DNA of 64,000 nucleotides. Origin: Verrucomicrobiaceae bacterium. GTDB lineage: Bacteria > Verrucomicrobiota > Verrucomicrobiia > Verrucomicrobiales > Verrucomicrobiaceae. The notes beneath the pieces are model-generated. The model made no database searches. It was given only the letters and a program-made list of their open reading frames with translations, and was not told the DNA's origin. A program made the translations under genes and the position numbers. The DNA lies in assembly GCA_015075365.1 (NCBI GenBank), contig JABTUN010000004.1:613910-677909 (forward strand), in the 5' to 3' direction. Of the stretch, positions 16,256 through 25,040 are shown piece by piece. Every line of letters begins with the position of its first letter. Within the stretch, counting starts at the first letter, position 1.

Positions 16256-17863
16256 ATGAAATTGAGCCGTATCCAGCTCGCCACCGCCTTGTTTCTCTCC
16301 GCCGCAGGCACCCTGTGCGCCGATGTCGTCGTCCTCAAGGATGGCAAGCAACTTGAGGGGACCATCCTTGAGCAGACCGCCGAGGGCGTGAAAATGAAAT
16401 ACAAGGTCACGCCCAAGATTTGGGACGAGAAAATGATCCCGATGTCCGACATCGCTCCGAATGGCATCCTCAAGGAGAAGCCGGAGGAGGTGGAGATCAA
16501 GGAGCTGCGCAAGCTGCTGCCCACGCCGGACCTGATGTCCGCCGAAAAGTATGAACAGCTCATCCAGGACCGCCTGCGCCCCTTTGTAAACCGCTATCCG
16601 GGCACCAAGGAGGCGGCGGAAATCGCTAAAATGATCGAGCAGGTCACTGAGGAAAAGGAAAAGGTCGTCGCCGGGGGGGTGAAGCTCGAAGGCAAATGGC
16701 TTTCCGCCACCGAGGCCCGGGCTGAAAAATACAACATCGACGCCTACACGATCCGCCAGGCGATGAATGAGAAGGCGCAGGCGGGCGACCTCTCCGAGGC
16801 CCTGCGCGAGTTTGAGAAGATGCTGGACAAGAAGGCTTTCCACTTTGCTTCGGTGTACTTCCCCCCGGCCTTGGAAGAGGCAAAGGCCCACCTCGCCAAG
16901 CTGGACGCCAAGACCTCCCAGATGGCCAAGGACCAGCCGGTCCTCAAAAAGCAGCGTGAAGAAAGCCTCACCCGCCTCATCGAACCGGATCTTTCCCGCA
17001 CCAAGGCGGCGATCGAACGCGAGGTGGACGAGGCCAAGGCAAAGTACGATGTGGACAAAAAAGTCACAAAGTGGATCACCCCCTACAAGTATGATTTGAA
17101 GGCCATCCAGGACCTGTCCAAGCACATCCTGGCCACCAAGGCCCAGCTCGAAAAATACGACATCCCCACCATCACCAAGATCAACGAGCAGGTCGCTGTC
17201 ACCACGCGGCTTTACTATGCGGACAAGATCCAGGAGGGCTGGGAGCAGCTTAACGTGCTCGCGCGCATGGCCCAGGGCAATCAGGAGTATTCGTCGCTCA
17301 TCCAGACCTACCAGCAGGGCTTCCAACGCAAACATTATGAGCTTGCCGCCAAGAACGCCGCCTCGCAGGCCGCTGGTCTCGGTGCCGGCACCTCGGCGGT
17401 CGCCGGAACAGTTGGTGCTCCAGGCACGGACGACGCTGTCGCGCGTGCGCTGGCCATGGCCGCCGGTGGTGCCCAGCCTGGGGTGGTGCCTCAGCAACCT
17501 GGAACGGTGCCCCAGCCAGGGGTGCCGCAGACCATGCCTCCCGGTGCCTACGGGCAGCAGCCTGGTGCCGTCCCCGGCGCTGTGCCCAACCCCTACGGCC
17601 AGCCAGCCGCAGTCCCGGGTGCGGTACCCAATCCCTACGCGCAGCAACCTGTTCCTGGCGCAGCACCCAATCCTTACGCGCAGCAGCCCGTTCCTGGTGC
17701 AGTTCCTGGCGCGGCACCCAATCCTTACGCGCAACCCGCCCCGGCAGTGGAACCCATGCCTGAGCAATCCGGCCTGAGCATGAACAACATCCTCATGATC
17801 GCGGGTGGCGCGGTCGCCCTGGTGCTGTTGCTGGCGATTGCCCTGAACAAGAAAAAGAAATAG
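16256..17863 (+). CDS. PTPDL-family secreted/anchored protein
   Basis: A 535-residue protein with an N-terminal signal peptide (cleavage near GTLCA-DVVV), then an SHD1-like start (VVLKDGKQLEGTILEQ) and the family motif LLPTPDLMSAE at about residues 85-95. A long helical region (to about 390) follows. Next is a repeat zone rich in PGAxPNPYxQ (about 425-495), and finally one membrane helix with a Lys-rich end (MIAGGAVALVLLLAIALNKKKK minus the last two). I recall this family as characteristic of Verrucomicrobia; its function is unknown. I set the start at ATG 16256 because the frame upstream contains the likely promoter and no signal peptide. Confidence 0.85.
   Translation: MKLSRIQLATALFLSAAGTLCADVVVLKDGKQLEGTILEQTAEGVKMKYKVTPKIWDEKMIPMSDIAPNGILKEKPEEVEIKELRKLLPTPDLMSAEKYEQLIQDRLRPFVNRYPGTKEAAEIAKMIEQVTEEKEKVVAGGVKLEGKWLSATEARAEKYNIDAYTIRQAMNEKAQAGDLSEALREFEKMLDKKAFHFASVYFPPALEEAKAHLAKLDAKTSQMAKDQPVLKKQREESLTRLIEPDLSRTKAAIEREVDEAKAKYDVDKKVTKWITPYKYDLKAIQDLSKHILATKAQLEKYDIPTITKINEQVAVTTRLYYADKIQEGWEQLNVLARMAQGNQEYSSLIQTYQQGFQRKHYELAAKNAASQAAGLGAGTSAVAGTVGAPGTDDAVARALAMAAGGAQPGVVPQQPGTVPQPGVPQTMPPGAYGQQPGAVPGAVPNPYGQPAAVPGAVPNPYAQQPVPGAAPNPYAQQPVPGAVPGAAPNPYAQPAPAVEPMPEQSGLSMNNILMIAGGAVALVLLLAIALNKKKK
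17530..17750 (+). repeat. Coding Pro/Gly/Tyr repeats in the PTPDL protein
   Basis: Four to five imperfect in-frame copies of a unit reading PGAVPNPYxQQPx. The DNA units around 17620, 17665 and 17715 are nearly identical (CCCAATCCTTACGCGCA), a sign of recent slippage or duplication. They form a flexible spacer before the C-terminal membrane anchor. Confidence 0.7.
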
Positions 17864-17865
17864 CT

Positions 17866-17913
17866 CCCGCTTGGTCTTGCCATCCCCCCCTCAGGTCAAG
17901 CGGGGGATGGTTT
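17866..17913 (+). terminator. Stem-loop terminator candidate after the PTPDL gene
   Basis: CCATCCCCC (17880-17888) pairs perfectly with GGGGGATGG (17902-17910) over a 13-base loop and is followed by TTT. A competing 8-bp stem, CCCGCTTG (17866-17873) with CAAGCGGG (17897-17904), shares bases with it, so the two folds exclude each other. The T-run is short, so termination strength is uncertain. Confidence 0.5.
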
Positions 17914-17988
17914 CCTGCCGGCACCCAAAGCCCGCAGGTCATGTTCTAAAACATCCGTCTGCCCCAGGGCTAGCATGCGTCTGCGAGA

Positions 17989-18549
17989 TTACTTCAAGCC
18001 GCTGATCTTGCATCCTTGCGCGGGCTCCTGGGCTTCTGGGGCAGGTTTTCCGGCCAGCAGGCTGGCGATGGCATCCCGGAGATCGCTCGTCGTGGCCGCC
18101 CGCTGGCGTTTCGTTGGGCCCAGGTAGAGATCATTGATACGGCCGCGATAATACACCTCGCCCGCCGGGGTCAGCAGGACGGACTCAGGCGTGATCGTGG
18201 CCTGCACCCCCTTCGTCAGCTCCTGGGCAGTGTCCATCAGCACGGGGGCTTGGAAGCCGCTGATCGTGGCATGCTCGATCGCCACATCGCGCGTCACCTC
18301 AGGATCGCATTGGACGATGTAAACGGTCATTTTGCTCCCATGGTCCGCCGTGATCTGGTTCATCTCGGCCACAAAGGCCTTCGTCGTGGAACAGAACGGT
18401 GAGACGAAGAACAGGAGCACGGGCTTCCCGTCCTTTGCGACAAGGGGCGTATGTTGGGTGCCGTCGATCGCGGTCAGCACGAGCTCGGCGGCGAAGGCCG
18501 GCGCGGAGAGTGAAAGGGACAGGGCGGCAAGTCGGGCCAGGAGGTTCAT
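17989..18549 (-). CDS. Secreted redoxin-domain protein (thioredoxin fold)
   Basis: A 186-residue protein with a cleavable signal peptide (ending PAFAAE). The thioredoxin-like core has VLLFFVSPFCSTTKAF, where only one cysteine of the usual CxxC is present. It then has the PESVLLTPAGEVYYRGRIND segment (20 residues) and the ATTSDLRDAIASLLAGKP tail common in planctomycete/verrucomicrobial redoxins, and ends with GCKISGLK. With a single active-site Cys it may be a peroxiredoxin-like or non-catalytic member. It converges with the PTPDL gene and is divergent from the aminopeptidase gene. Confidence 0.8.
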   Translation of the reverse strand: MNLLARLAALSLSLSAPAFAAELVLTAIDGTQHTPLVAKDGKPVLLFFVSPFCSTTKAFVAEMNQITADHGSKMTVYIVQCDPEVTRDVAIEHATISGFQAPVLMDTAQELTKGVQATITPESVLLTPAGEVYYRGRINDLYLGPTKRQRAATTSDLRDAIASLLAGKPAPEAQEPAQGCKISGLK

Positions 18550-18650
18550 TGGATGTTTTTAGGCGTCCGACACGCCAATTTCAACAAGCGCGACCCTCCA
18601 CGGCAAAAACTGCTTCCCATTTGGCTGTCTCATCCCAGCTTCGGCGCGTC

Positions 18651-19940
18651 ATGCGCTACCAGCCCCTGCCCGCCGAATTCTTCGCCGCCAACCGCCAGCG
18701 TCTTTACGCCAAACTCCCGCCAAACTCCGTCGTGATCGTCCATGCGAACGATGTGCTGCCCACCAACGCCGACGGCTCCCTGCCATTCATCCAGAACAGC
18801 GACCAGTTTTATCTCAGCGGCATCGACCAGGAGGAGACGATCCTCATCCTCTTCCCTGATGCCGCCGACCCCAAGCAGCGCGAGATGCTCTTCGTGCGCG
18901 AAACGAACGAGACCATCGCCGTGTGGGAGGGCGAGAAACTGACCAAAGCGCAGGCCACGGAGCGCAGCGGCATCCAGCGTGTCCACTGGCTCACGGACTT
19001 CGAGACGCAGTTCCGCTCTGTCATGTGCCAGGCGGACCACGTCTTCCTGAACTCCAACGAGCACATCCGCGCCACCATCCCCACGGAGACGCGCGAGACG
19101 CGCTTCACCCGCCGCTGCATGCAGGAATACCCGCTGCACGACTACCACCGCCTCGCGCAGCTCATGCACGAGCTGCGTGTCATCAAGAGCAGCCTCGAGC
19201 TGACCGCGCTGAACGAGGCCATCCGCATCACCAGCGACGGTTTCAACCGCCTGCTGAAGTTCGTGAAGCCCGGCGTGCATGAATTCGAGATCGAGGCGGA
19301 GCTTTCCCACGAATTCATCCGGCAAAGGGCGCGCGGATTCGCCTACACGCCCATTATCGCCACCGGTGGCAATGCCTGCGTGCTCCACTACATCACGAAC
19401 CACTGCCAGTGCCAGGACGGCGAACTGCTGCTGCTCGACGTGGCCGCCAACTACGGCAACTACAACGCCGACCTCACCCGCACGATCCCGGTGAACGGCC
19501 AATTCACACCACGCCAGCGCCAGGTCTATGACGCCGTGCTGCGCGTTTTCAAACAGTGCTGCCAGATGCTGCGCCCGGGCGTCATCATCCGCGAATATCA
19601 GGAGCAGGTCGGCCTGCTCATGCAGGAGGAGCTGCTCGGCCTCGGCCTCATCACCCAGGCCGACGTTGACTCCCAGGATCTGGACAAGCCCGCCTACAAA
19701 AAGTACTTCCCGCATGGCACCAGCCATCCGCTGGGCGTCGACGTCCACGATGTCGGCCACATGTGGAAGCCCGTGCAGCCCGGCATGGTCTTCACCGTCG
19801 AACCCGGCATCTACATTCGGGAAGAAAAACTCGGTGTCCGTCTCGAAAACAACATCCTCATCGGCGAAAACGGCAACATCGACCTCATGGCGCATATCCC
19901 CATCGAGGCGGACGACATCGAGGCCGCGATGGCCCGTTGA
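18651..19940 (+). CDS. pepP: Xaa-Pro aminopeptidase (aminopeptidase P, M24B)
   Basis: A 429-residue M24 metallopeptidase. The N-terminal creatinase-like domain starts MRYQPLPAEFFAANRQRL and includes DQFYLSGIDQEE. The catalytic domain holds the metal ligands in order: LLLDVAANYGNYNADLTRT (two Asp), HGTSHPLGVDVHDVG (His), MVFTVEPGIY (Glu) and VRLENNILI (Glu). The enzyme removes an N-terminal residue preceding proline, probably in the cytoplasm because no signal peptide is visible. ATG 18651 fits the family start; the open frame upstream is not homologous. Confidence 0.93.
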   Translation: MRYQPLPAEFFAANRQRLYAKLPPNSVVIVHANDVLPTNADGSLPFIQNSDQFYLSGIDQEETILILFPDAADPKQREMLFVRETNETIAVWEGEKLTKAQATERSGIQRVHWLTDFETQFRSVMCQADHVFLNSNEHIRATIPTETRETRFTRRCMQEYPLHDYHRLAQLMHELRVIKSSLELTALNEAIRITSDGFNRLLKFVKPGVHEFEIEAELSHEFIRQRARGFAYTPIIATGGNACVLHYITNHCQCQDGELLLLDVAANYGNYNADLTRTIPVNGQFTPRQRQVYDAVLRVFKQCCQMLRPGVIIREYQEQVGLLMQEELLGLGLITQADVDSQDLDKPAYKKYFPHGTSHPLGVDVHDVGHMWKPVQPGMVFTVEPGIYIREEKLGVRLENNILIGENGNIDLMAHIPIEADDIEAAMAR

Positions 19941-19954
19941 TCTCCTCGCGCCAT

Positions 19955-20005
19955 ATCCGACCAAAGTCGGATGGCTTGCTTCCGCCCCTCCGGCTATCTA
20001 GCCGG
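19955..20005. other. Two short perfect hairpins between pepP and the PEP-CTERM gene
   Basis: First: ATCCGAC (19955-19961) pairs with GTCGGAT (19966-19972) over a CAAA loop, 14 bases after the pepP stop. Second: CCGGCTA (19990-19996) pairs with TAGCCGG (19999-20005), ending one base before the ATG of the next gene and covering the normal ribosome-site position. Neither is followed by a T-run. Confidence 0.55.
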
Positions 20006-20006
20006 A

Positions 20007-21008
20007 ATGAAACTATTCTTCCTTCCCCTGCTTATTGTCGCGCTGGCCGTTTCTGCCCGCGCCACCGTCGTCATTCAGTGGAGCGCTGTTGGCAATGCCG
20101 GCAACGCCAACGACTCCACCGGTTACGGCGCGGTGGACTATGACTACATGATCGGCACCTATGAGGTCACCAACGCGCAATACGCCGCGTTTCTCAACGC
20201 GGTCGATCCGGGCGGCACCAACACCCTGTCCCTTTACAACGGCAACATGGGTTCCACCGCACGCGGTGGCATCAGTTTCATCAGCGGAAACGCAGCCGGT
20301 TCCAAGTATCAGGTGAAGGCCAACATGGACAACAAGCCTGTGAACTGGGTGAGCTGGTTTGACGCCGCCCGCTTTTCCAACTGGATGCAGAACGGCCAGG
20401 GCAGCGGAAACACCGAGTCAGGCAGCTACACTCTGAGTGGAGCCATGAGCGGCATCGGATTCAGCCGCGCCACCGGGACCATCGGCCTCCCAACCGAAAA
20501 TGAATGGTACAAGGCGGCTTACCATGAGCCCGGCGGCGATGTGGACAACTACTGGCTCAATCCCACCCGCAGCAATACCTTCACCGCCGTTCTTGCCGCA
20601 GCCAATGCTGTGGGAGACATCAGCAATCCTGGCGTGGATGTCATCAACTGGGGTCTGGGGGCTGACTGGAACAGCCAGAATGGCAATGTGACGACGGTGG
20701 GCAGCGCCGGAGCACTGGCCGCCAGTTACTATGGCACCTTCGACCAAGGTGGGAATGTCTATGAACTCAACGACGCCACCTCCACCACGCTCGGCGGTTC
20801 CCGTGGCATGCGTGGCGGCTCCTACCTCACCACCAGCCCTGCGGACCACCGCGCCACCCTGCGCTACTTCTTCACTTCCTACGCCGAGGCGGACAATGTC
20901 GGGTTCCGGCTTGCCTGGGCCGGCGTGGTCCCTGAGCCCTCACGCACGGCGCTCGCCGCCCTCGGTATCCTGCTGGTGATGAAGCGCCGTCGCCGGGTGG
21001 CGGCGTGA
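20007..21008 (+). CDS. PEP-CTERM protein with SUMF1/FGE-like domain
   Basis: A 333-residue secreted protein. A signal peptide (KLFFLPLLIVALAVSARA) is followed by a formylglycine-generating-enzyme-like domain: YMIGTYEVTNAQYAAFLNAV, PVNWVSWFDAARFSNWM, GLPTENEWYKAAY and MRGGSY near the end (residues about 40-310). The C-terminus is a PEP-CTERM sorting signal: VPEPSR, a hydrophobic helix and KRRRR. Such signals are processed by exosortase systems. Many SUMF1-domain proteins are not true FGEs, so enzymatic function is unproven. The ATG sits directly after a hairpin that may limit translation. Confidence 0.88.
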   Translation: MKLFFLPLLIVALAVSARATVVIQWSAVGNAGNANDSTGYGAVDYDYMIGTYEVTNAQYAAFLNAVDPGGTNTLSLYNGNMGSTARGGISFISGNAAGSKYQVKANMDNKPVNWVSWFDAARFSNWMQNGQGSGNTESGSYTLSGAMSGIGFSRATGTIGLPTENEWYKAAYHEPGGDVDNYWLNPTRSNTFTAVLAAANAVGDISNPGVDVINWGLGADWNSQNGNVTTVGSAGALAASYYGTFDQGGNVYELNDATSTTLGGSRGMRGGSYLTTSPADHRATLRYFFTSYAEADNVGFRLAWAGVVPEPSRTALAALGILLVMKRRRRVAA

Positions 21009-21062
21009 TTCGAGATGCGTGCTGGCCGATTGGTGCTCCTGTCTGGCTCACGCATCACGTCC

Positions 21063-21779
21063 ATGTCCCTGCCGCGCTTCCATCTCCCCGCATCCTCTTG
21101 GACCGGCCCCCATCTCACGCTCACCTGTGACGAGGCGGCGCATTGCAGCCGTGTGATGCGCAAACAGCCGGGCGACCGCATTGAAGTCTTCGACGGCGCG
21201 GGCCGTGTCGCCGCCTGTGAGATCACTCACGTCTCCAAATCCGAGGTCGGTGCCCGGATCATCTCCGAGACCTGCGCGCAGCCCTTCAAAGCCGCGATCC
21301 ACCTCCTCCCCGCGCTCATCAAGGCAGAGCCCTTCGAGTGGCTGCTCGAAAAAGCCGTCGAACTCGGCGCGGCAAGCATCCAGCCCGTCATCACCGCCCG
21401 CACCGTCATCCATCTCGATGCCGCGCAGACGGAAAAAAAGCTCGCCAAATGGCGCAGGCACATGATCGAGAGCGCCAAACAGTGCCACACACCGTTTGTG
21501 ACCGAACTGAAGGCTCCGGTCGCCTTCTCCGACAGTTTGAGCCATCCCGCCGCCCTCAAGCTCATCCCCGCGCTCAGCGAGCACTCGCGCACGCTGAAAC
21601 AAGTCCCGCCCGCCACCTCCGTCGCCGTCCTCATCGGCCCCGAGGGCGATTTCACCCCTGGGGAAGAGCACCTGGCCCGACAAGCCGGCTTCCAGCCCGT
21701 CACCCTTGGCCCCCTCGTCCTCCGCGCCGAAACCGCCGCCATCACCACCCTCGCCATTCTGGGCCACGAGTTGCGATAA
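21063..21779 (+). CDS. rsmE: 16S rRNA (uracil1498-N3)-methyltransferase RsmE
   Basis: A 238-residue SPOUT-class methyltransferase. An N-terminal PUA-like region (HCSRVMRKQPGDRIEVFDG) is followed by EWLLEKAVELGAASIQPVI and KWRRHMIESAKQC. The knotted SAM site is VLIGPEGDFTPGEE and LGPLVLRAETAAITTL. It methylates U1498 of 16S rRNA. ATG 21063 fits the family; the upstream in-frame ATG 21015 lies outside the homologous region. Confidence 0.93.
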   Translation: MSLPRFHLPASSWTGPHLTLTCDEAAHCSRVMRKQPGDRIEVFDGAGRVAACEITHVSKSEVGARIISETCAQPFKAAIHLLPALIKAEPFEWLLEKAVELGAASIQPVITARTVIHLDAAQTEKKLAKWRRHMIESAKQCHTPFVTELKAPVAFSDSLSHPAALKLIPALSEHSRTLKQVPPATSVAVLIGPEGDFTPGEEHLARQAGFQPVTLGPLVLRAETAAITTLAILGHELR

Positions 21780-21925
21780 GGTTTCGACTTTGAGCGCTCA
21801 ACCCGTTTCCCGCGGCCGCCCCCCGTCCTTCCATGTGCCGCCCAGGAAGTTGAGCGCCGCCTGTTGATCCAGCTTGGTTTCACAACGCATCCGGCTGGTA
21901 ATGCCCGGCGTAATTCAGGCCAGTG

Positions 21926-23743
21926 ATGAAATTCGCATGCCTCCTCCTCTTTGTGCCTGCGCTCCTCCTCGCGCAAAAGCCTCTCGCCTTTCCCAACGAC
22001 GGTGGTGTGCTCGATGTGCGGGAGTTCGGTGCAAAGGCCAACGACAATCTGGACGACACCGCAGCGATTCAGACAGCATTGGACGCGTTTCCGAACGGGA
22101 ATCGCATCGTTTTTCTGCCGGAAGGCACCTGGACCGTCACGGACACGCTGCGCTGGCCGAAGGGCGATGGTGGAAATGGCGAAAAGCGGACGATCCTGCA
22201 GGGCGCGGGCATGCTGCTGACGAAACTTGTTGTTCCGCCTTCCACGCCCGGTTTTGGTGACCAGCCAAAAGCGGTGCTGTGGACGGGCATGAAACCGGCG
22301 CAGCGGTTTCGCAACGCGGTGCGCGATTTGACCATCGAGATCGGCGCGGGAAATCCGCAGGCCATCGGGATGCAGTTCAACGCAAGCAACCAGGGAACGA
22401 TCCGCAGTGTGATCCTGCGCGCCGCCCAGGATTCGGGACACATCGGACTCGACATGGGTTTCACCGACGAAATCGGACCGCTGCTGGTGCGGAAGCTGGT
22501 GGTGGAGGGCTTTGAGACCGGCATCAGCACGAAATGGCCGGTGAACTCGAACACCTTCGAGCACATCCTGCTGCGCGGGCAGCGGCGGCTCGGCTGGCAT
22601 AACTACCATCAGATGATCTTTGCGCGGAATCTGCGGAGTGAGAACGCGGTGACGACACTCTTCAACGAGAAGGACTCGATGGGCACGGTGACGCTCGTGG
22701 ATTCCAAAATCACCGGCGCGGACGTGGAGGCTCCTGGCATCCTGAATGAGCGCCAGATGTATCTGCGCAATGTCGAGGTGCGCGGGCATGGCATCCCGGT
22801 CGATCATGCCGACAAAGGCCGCGACAAGGGCGATGTGAAGGAGGCTGGCATCATCGCAGAGGACACCTCGCACACGAATGTGGCCGCGCCGTTTCGGTTT
22901 GATGGTGAGAAAACATTCAGCGACGCAGGCAAGGTCGGGCATCTGCCGGTCAAAGAAACGCCGGAGGTGCCGTGGGACGGCAAGTGGGTGAACATCGAAT
23001 CCTTTGGAGCCGATCCTGATGGGAAAAAGGATGCAAGCGCTGCCTTGCAAAAGGCCATCGACTCCGGCGCGGAGACGATTTACCTGCCGGCGGGCAAAGA
23101 GTTCTTTTTCGACAGCGAGGTCCTTGTCCGCGGACCCGTGCGGCGCATCATCGGGCTTGAGGGACGTTTTTTCACCGAAGGAAAGGCCGCGTGGCGGCTG
23201 GTGGATGGTCAAAACGACGCCCCGGTGGTCATTATCGAGCGCATGAGCAACCGCAGCGGTGGCCACAACATCGAGATCCGCCACGAGTCGAAGCGCGCGC
23301 TCGTCGTGAGCAGCGTCACCGGTTTCCGCGTGGAGGGTCACGGCAGCGGCGACATCTTTGCGGATGACTTGTGCGGCCAGTTGAACCTGCAAAAGCCCGG
23401 CCAGAGCGCCTGGTGCCGCCAGCTCAACGTGGAGCACCAGGGCACCATGTGCCGCAACAACGGCGGCAGGCTGTGGATACTCGGCATGAAGACCGAGAAG
23501 ATCGGCACGATCATCGAGACGGTGAACGGCGGCATCACGGAGGCGGCTGGCATCTTCATCTACTCGAACGCAGGCTGGCAGGATGGCCTGCCCGCCTTTC
23601 TCATCGAAAACAGCACCGCCACGCTCTGCGGCATCAACGAGCGCAACTACAACCACCAGCCCGTGAGCCTCTGGGTGCGCGAGACCCAGGGCGGCCAGAC
23701 CCGCGAGATGAAGGAGCGACCCTGGGTCTATCTCAGCCGGTGA
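21926..23743 (+). CDS. Secreted pectate-lyase-superfamily (beta-helix) protein
   Basis: A 605-residue protein with a signal peptide (FACLLLFVPALLLAQ). Two Pectate_lyase_3 / GH28-related openings are seen: VLDVREFGAKANDNLDDTAA at about residue 30 and VNIESFGADPDGKKDASAAL at about 355. Each begins a right-handed beta-helix. Such tandem helices occur in glycan hydrolases and lyases; the substrate cannot be told from the sequence. The 146 bases before it contain the palindrome TTGAGCGCTCAA (21790-21801) and no gene. Confidence 0.85.
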   Translation: MKFACLLLFVPALLLAQKPLAFPNDGGVLDVREFGAKANDNLDDTAAIQTALDAFPNGNRIVFLPEGTWTVTDTLRWPKGDGGNGEKRTILQGAGMLLTKLVVPPSTPGFGDQPKAVLWTGMKPAQRFRNAVRDLTIEIGAGNPQAIGMQFNASNQGTIRSVILRAAQDSGHIGLDMGFTDEIGPLLVRKLVVEGFETGISTKWPVNSNTFEHILLRGQRRLGWHNYHQMIFARNLRSENAVTTLFNEKDSMGTVTLVDSKITGADVEAPGILNERQMYLRNVEVRGHGIPVDHADKGRDKGDVKEAGIIAEDTSHTNVAAPFRFDGEKTFSDAGKVGHLPVKETPEVPWDGKWVNIESFGADPDGKKDASAALQKAIDSGAETIYLPAGKEFFFDSEVLVRGPVRRIIGLEGRFFTEGKAAWRLVDGQNDAPVVIIERMSNRSGGHNIEIRHESKRALVVSSVTGFRVEGHGSGDIFADDLCGQLNLQKPGQSAWCRQLNVEHQGTMCRNNGGRLWILGMKTEKIGTIIETVNGGITEAAGIFIYSNAGWQDGLPAFLIENSTATLCGINERNYNHQPVSLWVRETQGGQTREMKERPWVYLSR

Positions 23744-23826
23744 GCGGCATTTGATGCCTTGCAGGGTTGCGCCAGCGGCGGGCGGGGGCGAAACTCCGCC
23801 CGTCTGCGGACGGCTGTCACACTCCC

Positions 23827-24837
23827 ATGGGCGATCTGGTCATTTTTCACAAACAACTCGGCGACACCGTGCTGCTGGAGCCGGTGTTGCGCAAAATCGC
23901 CCTCGCCAGCGGGCAGCCGGTCCAGCTTCTCTGTCCTGCCTCCCTGCATTCCCTGCTGGCGCTGATGCCGCACACCAGCCCCGTGCAAGGACGGCACCGC
24001 TGGCTGCCGGACCGCCTCTGGGCCTTTGACTGGGGTGGGCGCACGACGCGCGCCTCCGCCGTGACATTCTGCCGGGAAAAACATCTCCTCATCCCGAATC
24101 GCGACTGGGTGACGCGTGCGCACCGCGCCATTTTCTCCGAAGTGCATGTGAAGCCCTATCTCGACCGCTATATCGCCCGATACATGTGGGATGAGACGCC
24201 GGTGCCGGAACCACCGGGCGGATTTGAGCCGCCCGTGCTGGAAAAACCGCCCGCCGACTGGACGCGCGAGGGTTTGTGCCCCGAGGAGCCTTTCCTGCTC
24301 TTCAACCCCGTCTCCGCCTGGCAGCGCAAATGCTACGAACCCGCCAAATGGGCGCCCGCTCTGCGCTGCGCGCACGAACTGGGCCTGAAACGCATCGTGA
24401 TGACCGGCGGCATGGAGCCCTGGCACTACGAGCACTGCGCGCAGATCGCCAAAGAGGCCGGTGTCGAGCTGACAGACGTTTCCGGCATGACCAACCTGCC
24501 GGAGTTCATGCATCTCATCTCCCGCGCGCGAATGGTTCTCTGCGTGGACGGCGCGGCATCCCATCTCGCGCGCGGCTTTGGCGTGCCATCGGTCACGCTT
24601 TTCGGCCCGTCCTACACCTGGATGTGGCATCTGGCCGATCCGCGCCATCTGGCCGTCGATGCCAGCGACTTCAGCGCTGAACCACGCCCGCCGACGAGCG
24701 TGGTGCCGCCGGAAAAAGTCGTCGAGGCCGTCCAGGCCGTGTGGGAGGCTGCTCAAGGCCCCGCGGAACCACCCAGGCCCGTTTTGCCGGAAAATTTGCG
24801 CGCGGGCATCACCGGCCGCATGCGCGCCGTGCCCTGA
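23827..24837 (+). CDS. Glycosyltransferase family 9 (heptosyltransferase-like)
   Basis: A 336-residue GT9 protein: N-terminal GDLVIFHKQLGDTVLLEPVL, then FLLFNPVSAWQRKCYEPAKW, KRIVMTGG, and the donor-site region LPEFMHLISRARMVLCVDGA with SHLARGFGVPSVTLFGPS. GT9 enzymes add heptose or related sugars to lipopolysaccharide core at the inner membrane. With the LpxH-like protein it supports a lipid-A-bearing outer membrane. ATG 23827 matches the family start. Confidence 0.88.
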   Translation: MGDLVIFHKQLGDTVLLEPVLRKIALASGQPVQLLCPASLHSLLALMPHTSPVQGRHRWLPDRLWAFDWGGRTTRASAVTFCREKHLLIPNRDWVTRAHRAIFSEVHVKPYLDRYIARYMWDETPVPEPPGGFEPPVLEKPPADWTREGLCPEEPFLLFNPVSAWQRKCYEPAKWAPALRCAHELGLKRIVMTGGMEPWHYEHCAQIAKEAGVELTDVSGMTNLPEFMHLISRARMVLCVDGAASHLARGFGVPSVTLFGPSYTWMWHLADPRHLAVDASDFSAEPRPPTSVVPPEKVVEAVQAVWEAAQGPAEPPRPVLPENLRAGITGRMRAVP

Positions 24838-24952
24838 TCCAGAACGAAATCGTCCGCCTGCGAACATCCCGGTTGCATTCCAGTCCTGACCGGCCACAAT
24901 CCCCGCCCTCGCCGCCAAACTGCCTCCAGCAGCCAAGCGGTGCCAACAAGGT

Positions 24953-25029
<77 letters not shown>

Positions 25030-25040
25030 TTGTTGTTGGC

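Noticed and set aside
15458..17767. A 769-residue minus-strand frame over yidC 3' end, jag and the PTPDL gene
   Set aside because: It overlaps three plus-strand genes with recognised families and has no motif of its own.
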